DNA from: Clostridiales bacterium
GTDB lineage: Bacteria > Bacillota > Clostridia > Oscillospirales > Oscillospiraceae
NCBI GenBank assembly: GCA_022764045.1
Contig: JALERU010000054.1
Coordinates: 1 to 56,791 of the forward strand
DNA: 56,791 bases
Direction: 5' to 3'
Shown: piece after piece, positions 50,507 to 56,791 of the stretch
How positions within the stretch are numbered: the stretch's first letter is position 1
How the letters are laid out: the number at the start of each line of letters is the position of its first letter
Made by a program: the position numbers and the translations under genes
Notes under the pieces: model-generated
Database searches by the model: none
The model's input: the letters and a program-made list of their open reading frames with translations, nothing else
What the model was told of the DNA's origin: nothing

Positions 50507-51232
50507 ATGGCTCGCATTGACGGAAGAAAGAATGATGAACTCCGCCCCATGGAGATCATTCCCAATATTAACAAATTTGCCGAAGGAAGCTGTCTCATCC
50601 GCTGCGGCAACACCCACGTGCTGTGCACCGCCAGCGTGGAGGAGCGCACCCCCCGCCACGTCCCCGAAGGGGAGGGCTGGGTGACGGCGGAGTATTCCAT
50701 GCTCCCCCGGGCCAACCGGGAGCGGAGCAAGCGGGACATCGCCAAGCTGAAGCTCTCCCCCCGGTCGGCGGAGATCCAGCGGCTGGTGGGCCGGGCCCTC
50801 CGGGCTGCGGTGGACATGAAAAAGCTGGGGGAGCGGACCATCACCATCGACTGCGACGTCCTCCAGGGGGACGGCGGCACCCGCACCGCCTCGGTGACCG
50901 GGGGCTTTGTGGCCCTGTCCTACGCCTGCTGGAAGCTGGTGGAGGAGGGGGTTATCCCCGAAATGCCCCTGACCACCTGCGTGGCCGCCGTGTCGGCGGG
51001 CATCGTGGACGACGTGCCCATGCTGGACCTGTGCTATGAGGAGGACTCTGGCGCCATGGTGGATCTCAACTGCGTGATGAACCACGAGGGGGAGATCATC
51101 GAGCTCCAGGGCACCGGCGAGGGCCGGGCCTTCACCATTGACGAGCAGCGGAAGCTGGTGGACCTGTGCGCCAAGGGCATCCGGGAGATCCAGACCATCC
51201 AGAAGGCCGTGCTGGAAGGAGGCGCCCAATGA
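50507..51232 (+). CDS. rph: Ribonuclease PH
   Basis: 241 aa. Phosphate-dependent 3'-5' exonuclease for tRNA maturation. Marks: RIDGRKNDELRPMEI start, 'SCLIRCGNTHVLCTASVEE', RANRERSKRDIAKLKLSPRS, 'TITIDCDVLQGDGGTRTASV' and the metal/phosphate block 'DLCYEEDSGAMVDLNCVMN'. The catalytic Asp residues and the GGTRTA phosphate loop are intact. RBS AAAGGAGC before ATG 50507. Overlaps rdgB by 4 nt (ATGA). Confidence 0.97.
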   Translation: MARIDGRKNDELRPMEIIPNINKFAEGSCLIRCGNTHVLCTASVEERTPRHVPEGEGWVTAEYSMLPRANRERSKRDIAKLKLSPRSAEIQRLVGRALRAAVDMKKLGERTITIDCDVLQGDGGTRTASVTGGFVALSYACWKLVEEGVIPEMPLTTCVAAVSAGIVDDVPMLDLCYEEDSGAMVDLNCVMNHEGEIIELQGTGEGRAFTIDEQRKLVDLCAKGIREIQTIQKAVLEGGAQ

Positions 51233-51828
51233 AGGTCGTCTTAGCCAGCCAGAATAAGAAGAAGATCGTGGAGATGCGGGCCATCCTGTCCCAGATGGGG
51301 GTGGAGGTCCTCTCCCAGGCCGACGCGGGGGTGAATCTGGAGCCCGAGGAGACGGGGACCACCTTTGAGGAAAATTCCCGCATCAAGGCCAAGGCCGTCA
51401 TGGAGGCCACCGGCCTGCCCGCCATCGCCGACGACTCAGGCCTCATGGTGGACGCCTTGGGAGGCGAGCCTGGAGTCTACTCCGCCCGGTACGGGGGAGA
51501 GGGCCTGGACGACACCGGCCGGTGGCAGCTGCTGCTGAAAAACATGGAGGGGAAGGCCGACCGGACCTGCAAGTTTGTCAGCGTCATCTGCTGCTGCTTC
51601 CCCGACGGCACCGAGGTGATGGCCCGGGGGGAGTGCCCCGGCATCCTGGCCCAGGGCCCCAGCGGAGACGGGGGCTTTGGCTATGACCCCATCTTTTACC
51701 TGCCCCAGCTGGGCAAGACCATGGCCCAGCTCACCCCGGAAGAAAAGAACAAAATATCCCACCGGGCCAAGGCCCTGGCGGGATTCCAAATAGAATGGGA
51801 GAAACAACACAATGGAACTGACCAGTAA
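51229..51828 (+). CDS. rdgB: dITP/XTP pyrophosphatase (RdgB/HAM1)
   Basis: 199 aa from ATG 51229, overlapping the rph stop; the open frame continues upstream within rph without a start signal. Removes non-canonical purine nucleotides (XTP, ITP, dITP). Marks: VVLASQNKKKIVEMRAIL, 'TTFEENSRIKAKAV', DDSGLMVDALGGEPGVYSAR, and GDGGFGYDPIFYLPQLGKT near the end, with SHRAKAL. The rph-rdgB-yhbY order is the usual one in Firmicutes. Confidence 0.97.
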   Translation: MKVVLASQNKKKIVEMRAILSQMGVEVLSQADAGVNLEPEETGTTFEENSRIKAKAVMEATGLPAIADDSGLMVDALGGEPGVYSARYGGEGLDDTGRWQLLLKNMEGKADRTCKFVSVICCCFPDGTEVMARGECPGILAQGPSGDGGFGYDPIFYLPQLGKTMAQLTPEEKNKISHRAKALAGFQIEWEKQHNGTDQ

Positions 51829-52141
51829 ACAGAGAGCCCAGCTGCGCGGCCTGTCCAACAGCCTGGACACCATCGTACACATCGGCAAGGACGGCATCGG
51901 AGACAACCTGGTCCAGCAGGCCAACGAGGCCCTGGAGGCCCGGGAGCTCATCAAGTGCCGGGTGCTGGAGAACTCCATGCTCACCGCCAGGGAGGCCTGC
52001 CAGGAGCTGGCCAAGCGCACCCGCAGCGAGGGCGTGCAGGTGATCGGCACCAAGTTCGTTTTATACCGCGAGAGCCACAATAAAGAGAAAAAAGACAAGA
52101 TCGTGTTGGTAAAGGACCGGAAGAGACCAACCCAGAGATAA
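51812..52141 (+). CDS. yhbY: YhbY-family RNA-binding (CRM domain) protein
   Basis: 109 aa. CRM domain: LTSKQRAQLRGLSNSLDTIV, HIGKDGIGDNLVQQANEALE, ARELIKCRVLENS and VLYRESHNK; the GxxG of the KH-like loop reads GKDG. Binds pre-50S particles in ribosome assembly. It starts inside rdgB (17-nt overlap). The C-terminus is basic. Confidence 0.95.
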   Translation: MELTSKQRAQLRGLSNSLDTIVHIGKDGIGDNLVQQANEALEARELIKCRVLENSMLTAREACQELAKRTRSEGVQVIGTKFVLYRESHNKEKKDKIVLVKDRKRPTQR

Positions 52142-52162
52142 CGGAAAGGGTGGAATCACTTC

Positions 52163-53371
52163 ATGAAAATTGGAATTTACGGCGGGACCTTTGACCCGCC
52201 CCACTTGGGGCACATGGAAGCGGCCCGGGCCGCTCTGGAACAGATGAATCTGGACCGGCTGATCATCATCCCCGACTGCGAGCCCCCCCACAAGGACCTG
52301 GTGGAGGATGCGGCCACCCCCCAGCAGCGGCTGGAGATGGTCGCCCTGATGGCCGATGGTCTGGGCCCCCGGGCAGAGGCTTCGGACCTGGAGATCCGCC
52401 GGGAGGGCAAGAGCTACACCGCCGACACCGTGGAGGAGCTCCACGAGCAGTTCCCCGAGGATGAGCTGTGGCTGCTCATGGGCACCGACATGTTCCTCAC
52501 CGTGCAGAACTGGTACCAGCCCGAGCGGATCTTCCAGTACGCCGGGGTGGCGGCCTTTGCCCGCAGCGAGGAGGACAGCGAGGAGCTCTTCGAAGAGCAG
52601 AGCAAGTACTTAGCGGAGACTTTCCATGCCCAGACCACGGTGGTCAGGCTGCCCCAGGTGACGGAGATCGCCTCCCGGGACCTGCGGCGGATGCTGGCCT
52701 CGGAGTGGACTGGGGGTAATGTGGACCCGGCCCAGTACCTGTGGCCGCCGGTTTACGGGTATATCCTGCGGGAGGGCCTGTTCGGCACCAAGGCCGATCT
52801 GAAGCACCTGAGCGACAAGCACCTGCGGGCCATTTCCTATTCTATGGTGAAGGCCAAGCGGCTGCCCCACATCCAGGGCACCGAGAAAACGGCGGTGGAG
52901 CTGGCCAAGTTCTGGGGGGTGGACCCGGAGAAAGCCCGCCGGGCGGCCATCCTCCACGATTGCACCAAATATTGGGAGCTGGAGCCCCAGGTGGCCACCT
53001 GCGATAAGTACGGCATCCCCCTGGATGAGCTGGAGCGGATCTCCGTGAAATTCCTTCATTCCAAAACCGGCGCGGCCCTGGCCAAGCACGTCTTTGGCGA
53101 GCCTGACGACGTCTACGACGCCATCTTCTGCCACACCACGGGCAAGCCGGGTATGAACACCTTTGAGAAAATCCTCTATCTGGCCGACTACATGGAGCCC
53201 TCCCGCGACTTTGACGGGGTGGAGGAAATGCGCCGGCTGGTCTATGAGGACTTGGACCAGGCCATGATCATGGGCCTGGAGATGACCATCGAGGAGCTGA
53301 AAGAAAAGGGCGCGGTGGTCCATCGAAATACCCAGGGAACCCTGGATGAATTGAGGAGGCGTGTACGGTGA
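52163..53371 (+). CDS. Fused NadD-YqeK: nicotinate-nucleotide adenylyltransferase and HD-domain Ap4A hydrolase-like
   Basis: 402 aa, one frame. Residues 1-195: NadD, nucleotidyltransferase motif IYGGTFDPPHLGHMEAARAA at the start (HxGH), 'RLIIIPDCEPPHK', 'DTVEELHEQFPEDELWLLMG', and the ISSxxIR-like EIASRDLRRML near 171-181. Residues about 205-402: YqeK HD domain with HD in AILHDCTKYW (about 263-272), a further His in SVKFLHSKTGAALA and 'IFCHTTGKPGMNTFEKILYLADYMEP'. In B. subtilis the two are separate neighbouring genes. The first half makes deamido-NAD, the second is a symmetrical Ap4A hydrolase family. Ends overlapping the GTG of the LCP gene. Confidence 0.94.
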   Translation: MKIGIYGGTFDPPHLGHMEAARAALEQMNLDRLIIIPDCEPPHKDLVEDAATPQQRLEMVALMADGLGPRAEASDLEIRREGKSYTADTVEELHEQFPEDELWLLMGTDMFLTVQNWYQPERIFQYAGVAAFARSEEDSEELFEEQSKYLAETFHAQTTVVRLPQVTEIASRDLRRMLASEWTGGNVDPAQYLWPPVYGYILREGLFGTKADLKHLSDKHLRAISYSMVKAKRLPHIQGTEKTAVELAKFWGVDPEKARRAAILHDCTKYWELEPQVATCDKYGIPLDELERISVKFLHSKTGAALAKHVFGEPDDVYDAIFCHTTGKPGMNTFEKILYLADYMEPSRDFDGVEEMRRLVYEDLDQAMIMGLEMTIEELKEKGAVVHRNTQGTLDELRRRVR

Positions 53372-55014
53372 GAGATCGATCCTTTTCTGAGGAAGAGAGA
53401 AGGCAGAGAGAGAAAGAGGAACGATCCCGTTTACGCAAGCAAGAGCAAGCCTATCGCGAGGCCCAGCGGGGAGTTTACTCCCGCATCTATCAGGAACAGG
53501 ACGCCATGCCCGAGGATTACCGCCAGGCCTTTTGGGAGGATCCCCGGGACCGGCTGTATGAGCAGCCGGCCCAGCGGGCCTGGGAAGAGGACGACGGCTG
53601 GGAGGACCAGCGCCGGCAGATCCGCCGGGAGGAGCTGTGGGATGATCCCTGGCCCAAGAGCGGCGGAGACCGGCGGGAGAGCCGGGGCGGAGGGGAGGAA
53701 CCCGCCCCCCGGCAGCCCAGGGACCCCCGCCAACCCCAGGGGGACCCGGGCCGGGGCGGCCAGTGGCAGCCCCTTTCCCAGGGGGAGCCCGCAGAGGAGG
53801 AATGGCAGCCCATCCTCCGCTCTGGGCCCCCGGAAGAGCCGCCGCAGCCCCGGAAAAAGCGGTCCGGCCAGCCGCCGGCCCGTCCCCCGGAGAACCAGGG
53901 GGGACGGCGGCCTCCGGCAGGCAGAGTCCCTGGGGGACGGCGCCCGCCCGGACGGCGGCGAAAGCGGCGGCGGGTGCTCGTGACCGTGCTGCTGGTGCTG
54001 GTGGCCCTGCTGGCGGTGGGCTTTATCCTCCACCAGATCTTTGTCCGGCCCCCGGAGGTGCCTCCGGTCCAGAACCAGTCCATGGGCACCGACCCCGGCA
54101 GCCTGGGCGCGGGCCGGAAGGAGGGCGTGTATACCTTCCTCCTGGTGGGCCGGGACGACGGCGGCGGCGGCAACACCGACACCATCATGGTGGGCTGCTA
54201 CGACGTGAAAAACGGTACCGTGGACGTGCTGAGCATCTATCGTGACACCCTGGTGGACGTGCCCTGGGAGATCGCCAAGATCAACTCCGTCTACAACCGC
54301 CAAGGCATTGAAGGGGTCCAGCAGCAGGTGAAAAACCTCATCGGCTATGTGCCGGACTACTACTTTGTGGTGGAGCTGGACGCCGTGGCCGAGATCGTGG
54401 ATACCATCGGCGGCGTGGATTATGACGTCCCCTACAACATGGACTACGACGACCCCACCCAGGACCTGCACATCCACTATAAGAAGGGGATGCAGCACCT
54501 GAAGGGAGAGGACGCGGTAAAAGTTCTCCGCTGGCGGAAGAACAACAGCGGCGAGAGCCTCTCTGTGGGCGACGTGGGCCGGGTAGAGGTCCAGCACACC
54601 TTCCTGCGGGCTTTGGCCGGGGAACTGGTGAGCCTGGGCACCCTGACCAAGATCGGGGAGCTGATGGACGTGGTGGACCGGAACCTGGAGAGCAACCTGA
54701 ACTATGGCGAAATGATCTGGTTTGGGGAGCGGGCCCTGCTAATGAACAAGGAGAATATCCGGTTCCACAACCTGCCCGGGGACTACACCGGCACCATCTG
54801 GAGCCCCACCTATCAAAATTATCAGTCCTATGTGTTTGCCAATTCCGCTGCCCTGCGGGAGCTGGTGAACCAGTCTATGAACCCCTATCTGACGGACATC
54901 ACCCCGGAGATGCAACACGTGGCCCACGACACCACCGTGAACAACCTGCCGGTGGAGGACAACGGCGCCGCCGGAATCTCGGGAGATGTGTCGACCCAGA
55001 GCACCGAAGAATAA
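53368..55014 (+). CDS. LytR-CpsA-Psr (LCP) family glycopolymer transferase
   Basis: 548 aa from GTG 53368, overlapping the preceding stop (GTGA), RBS GAGGAGG. The first 190 residues are a cytoplasmic, Arg/Glu/Pro/Gln-rich, disordered-looking segment (RSFSEEERRQREKEERSRLR; GRRPPGRRRKRRR), far longer than usual. One membrane segment near 196-222, then the LCP domain (about 250-440): FLLVGRDDGGGGNTDTIMV, SIYRDTLVDVP (conserved Arg), INSVYNRQGIEGVQQQV, GGVDYDVPYNMDYDD, and LKGEDAVKVLRWR. LCP enzymes attach lipid-linked glycopolymers to peptidoglycan outside the cell. Confidence 0.92.
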   Translation: MRDRSFSEEERRQREKEERSRLRKQEQAYREAQRGVYSRIYQEQDAMPEDYRQAFWEDPRDRLYEQPAQRAWEEDDGWEDQRRQIRREELWDDPWPKSGGDRRESRGGGEEPAPRQPRDPRQPQGDPGRGGQWQPLSQGEPAEEEWQPILRSGPPEEPPQPRKKRSGQPPARPPENQGGRRPPAGRVPGGRRPPGRRRKRRRVLVTVLLVLVALLAVGFILHQIFVRPPEVPPVQNQSMGTDPGSLGAGRKEGVYTFLLVGRDDGGGGNTDTIMVGCYDVKNGTVDVLSIYRDTLVDVPWEIAKINSVYNRQGIEGVQQQVKNLIGYVPDYYFVVELDAVAEIVDTIGGVDYDVPYNMDYDDPTQDLHIHYKKGMQHLKGEDAVKVLRWRKNNSGESLSVGDVGRVEVQHTFLRALAGELVSLGTLTKIGELMDVVDRNLESNLNYGEMIWFGERALLMNKENIRFHNLPGDYTGTIWSPTYQNYQSYVFANSAALRELVNQSMNPYLTDITPEMQHVAHDTTVNNLPVEDNGAAGISGDVSTQSTEE

Positions 55015-55054
55015 ACCCCCGGGCTCCGGCCCGGCAACGAGAAAGGAAGATCCT

Positions 55055-55417
55055 ATGACACCGAAAGAGATGGCTCTGCTGCTGGCCCAGGCCCTGGACA
55101 GCAAAAAGGGCAAGGACATCCGGGTGCTGGAGACCGACAGCGTGACCACACTGGCCGATTACTTCGTCCTGTGCTCCGGCACCTCGGCCCCCCAGCTCAA
55201 GGCGCTGGCCGACGCCGGGGAAAAGGCCATGAAAGAAGCGGGCATTCTCCCCCACCATGTAGAAGGACACCGGGGCGGGACCTGGATTCTGCAGGACTAC
55301 GGCGACGTGGTGGTCCACCTGTTTGACACAGAGGCCCGGGCTTTTTACGACCTGGACCGCCTGTGGCAGGACGCCACGGTGGTGGACCTGAGCCAGGTGC
55401 TCCAGCCCGGAGAATAA
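55055..55417 (+). CDS. rsfS: Ribosomal silencing factor RsfS
   Basis: 120 aa from ATG 55055 after AAAGGAAG; an upstream in-frame ATG at 54986 lies in the LCP gene. RsfS binds uL14 and blocks subunit joining in starvation. Marks: [59 protein letters not shown] and [18 protein letters not shown]. Complete domain and normal length. The yqeK-LCP-rsfS order is a common clostridial arrangement. Confidence 0.96.
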   Translation: MTPKEMALLLAQALDSKKGKDIRVLETDSVTTLADYFVLCSGTSAPQLKALADAGEKAMKEAGILPHHVEGHRGGTWILQDYGDVVVHLFDTEARAFYDLDRLWQDATVVDLSQVLQPGE

Positions 55418-55457
55418 ACGAGAAAAGAAATCAGAAAAACAGGAAAGTGTGATCAGA

Positions 55458-56791
55458 TTGAAATACGAGTTTAACCGCATTGAACGCAAGTGGCAGGACC
55501 GGTGGGAGAAGGCAAAGGCCTACCGCGTGGAAAACGGCGGGGACAAGCCCAAGTACTACGCCCTGGTGGAGTTCCCCTATCCCTCCGGCCAGGGCCTCCA
55601 CGTGGGCCACGCCCGGCCCTACACCGCCATGGACGTGGTGGCCCGGAAACGCCGGATGGACGGCTATAACGTCCTCTTCCCCATGGGCTACGACGCCTTT
55701 GGCCTGCCCACGGAAAACTACGCCATCAAAAACCACATTCACCCCGCCCAGGTGACCCGAGATAACATCGCCAACTTCACCAAGCAGCTGAAAATGCTGG
55801 GCTACTCCTTCGACTGGGACCGGGTGGTGGACACCACCGATCCCGGCTATTACAAGTGGACCCAGTGGATTTTCCTCCAGCTGTTTAAGAAGGGTCTGGC
55901 CTATAAGACCTCCATGCCCGTGAACTGGTGCACCTCCTGCAAGTGCGTGCTGGCCAACGAAGAGGTGGTGAACGGCGTCTGCGAGCGCTGCGGCTCCGAG
56001 GTCATCCGCAAGGAGAAAAGCCAGTGGATGCTGAAGATCACTGAATACGCCCAGCGCCTCATCGACGACCTGGACCAGGTGGACTTCATCGAGCGGGTGA
56101 AGATCCAGCAGAAGAACTGGATCGGCCGGTCCACCGGCGCCGAGGTGACCTTCCAGACCACCCAGGGAGACGACCTGGTGGTTTACACCACCCGGCCGGA
56201 CACCCTCTTTGGGGCCACCTACATGGTCCTGTCCCCTGAGCACCCCTACATCAACCAGTGGAAGGGGGCCATCGGCAACTGGGATGAGGTTACCGCCTAT
56301 GTGGAGGCCGCCGCCCGGAAGTCTGACTTCGAGCGGACGGAGCTGGCCAAGGAAAAGACCGGCGTGAAGCTGGACGGCGTCATGGGGATTAACCCCGTCA
56401 ACGGCCGCCAGATCCCCATCTTTATCTCTGACTACGTCCTGGTCTCCTACGGCACCGGCGCCATCATGGCCGTGCCCGCCCACGACGACCGTGACTGGGA
56501 GTTTGCCAAGAAGTTCGGCTGCGAGATCATCGAGGTGGTCCAGGGGGGCGACGTGGAGAAGGCCGCCTTTACCCTGAAGGACGACACCGGCATCATGGTC
56601 AACTCCGACTTCCTCAACGGCCTCACCGTCAAGGAGGCCATCCCCGCTATGAAGAAGTGGCTGGAGGAGAAGGGCATCGGCCATGAGAAGGTGAACTATA
56701 AGCTCCGTGACTGGGTCTTCTCCCGCCAGCGGTATTGGGGTGAGCCTATCCCCCTGGTCAACTGCGAGAAGTGCGGCTGGGTCCCCCTGCC
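55458..56791 (+). CDS. leuS: Leucyl-tRNA synthetase, N-terminal part (3' partial)
   Basis: At least 444 codons, running off the right end. Start chosen is TTG 55458 ([20 protein letters not shown]), after AGGAAAGTG; no ATG is suitably placed. Class I HIGH motif in [18 protein letters not shown] (HVGH), [15 protein letters not shown], a zinc-type [22 protein letters not shown] insert (CxxC...CxxC), and the editing domain with [16 protein letters not shown]-like sequence (here [16 protein letters not shown]) near 240. KMSKS lies outside the window. No T-box fits in the 40-nt gap after rsfS. Confidence 0.96.
   Translation, partial: MKYEFNRIERKWQDRWEKAKAYRVENGGDKPKYYALVEFPYPSGQGLHVGHARPYTAMDVVARKRRMDGYNVLFPMGYDAFGLPTENYAIKNHIHPAQVTRDNIANFTKQLKMLGYSFDWDRVVDTTDPGYYKWTQWIFLQLFKKGLAYKTSMPVNWCTSCKCVLANEEVVNGVCERCGSEVIRKEKSQWMLKITEYAQRLIDDLDQVDFIERVKIQQKNWIGRSTGAEVTFQTTQGDDLVVYTTRPDTLFGATYMVLSPEHPYINQWKGAIGNWDEVTAYVEAAARKSDFERTELAKEKTGVKLDGVMGINPVNGRQIPIFISDYVLVSYGTGAIMAVPAHDDRDWEFAKKFGCEIIEVVQGGDVEKAAFTLKDDTGIMVNSDFLNGLTVKEAIPAMKKWLEEKGIGHEKVNYKLRDWVFSRQRYWGEPIPLVNCEKCGWVPL

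Noticed and set aside
55418-55457. T-box riboswitch before leuS
   Set aside because: The gap after rsfS is only 40 nt and has no room for a T-box.

Overview
The window is a contiguous piece of a GC-rich, spore-forming anaerobic Firmicute chromosome, most likely Clostridia, family Oscillospiraceae (Flavonifractor/Lawsonibacter/Pseudoflavonifractor-like; the genus is a guess). The reasons are: an [FeFe] hydrogenase, SpoIIQ-like, GerM-like and ComEA-like genes, sporulation-type promoters, low-GC-type housekeeping order (smc-ftsY, rph-rdgB-yhbY-nadD/yqeK-LCP-rsfS-leuS), strong AGGAGG ribosome binding sites, and several TTG/GTG starts. No phage, insertion sequence, tRNA, rRNA or CRISPR array was seen. 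Both ends cut a gene: an RluD-type pseudouridine synthase at the left and leuS at the right.

Layout. 1-3041 (+): end of an rluD-like gene, mutY, a PflX-type radical SAM gene, and a spoIIQ-like M23 gene with a textbook sigma-F promoter. 3223-7651 (-): a complete Bce-type peptide-antibiotic module (response regulator, intramembrane-sensing kinase, ATPase, FtsX-type permease) with a TTACA-N4-TGTAA operator in front of the ABC genes. 8165-9788 (-): an ECF sigma gene broken by one in-frame TAG, next to its intact membrane partner. 9968-14082 (-): two tandem sirtuins (one with a degenerate NAD site), fumarase and malic enzyme. 14167-16164 (-): a DacF-like carboxypeptidase with a very long charged cytoplasmic tail. 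16300-19347 (+): comEA-like gene, a PhoPR-like pair and a GerMN lipoprotein.

19465-23009 (-): a two-gene [FeFe] hydrogenase whose partner is a GltD/NfnB-type flavoprotein. 23509-26489 (+): O-acetylhomoserine sulfhydrylase, an EamA transporter and an RluA-type synthase. 26702-28424: azlCD with a divergent XRE-cupin regulator and overlapping promoters. 28560-30967: a DUF378 gene with a sigma-G-like promoter (+), then an acetyltransferase, cytidine deaminase and a rhomboid-like protein with a zinc ribbon (-).

31151-40569 (+): the methyl cycle under a SAM riboswitch: ahcY, metK, then a glycosyltransferase and an O-antigen ligase-like gene, then metF, a separate MetH reactivation protein and a MetH lacking that domain. 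40729-41934: an Amt/Rh ammonium transporter. 41992-44071 (-): a BlaR1/BlaI-like pair behind a 19-bp-arm perfect palindrome that overlaps its promoter. 44270-46222 (-): a LytTR regulator, an unknown membrane protein and a nitroreductase. 46444-56791 (+): an unusually short SMC, ftsY, rph, rdgB, yhbY, a NadD-YqeK fusion, an LCP transferase, rsfS and leuS.

No single locus is clearly a new defence or mobile system. The best leads are the sirtuin pair in a fumarase/malic enzyme operon, the hydrogenase with the GltD-type partner and an attenuator-like leader, the charged DacF tail, the broken sigma factor, and a recurring class of intergenic palindromes with perfect but mutually unrelated arms around a 3-nt loop. 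All protein assignments are from motifs read by eye; no database search was run.
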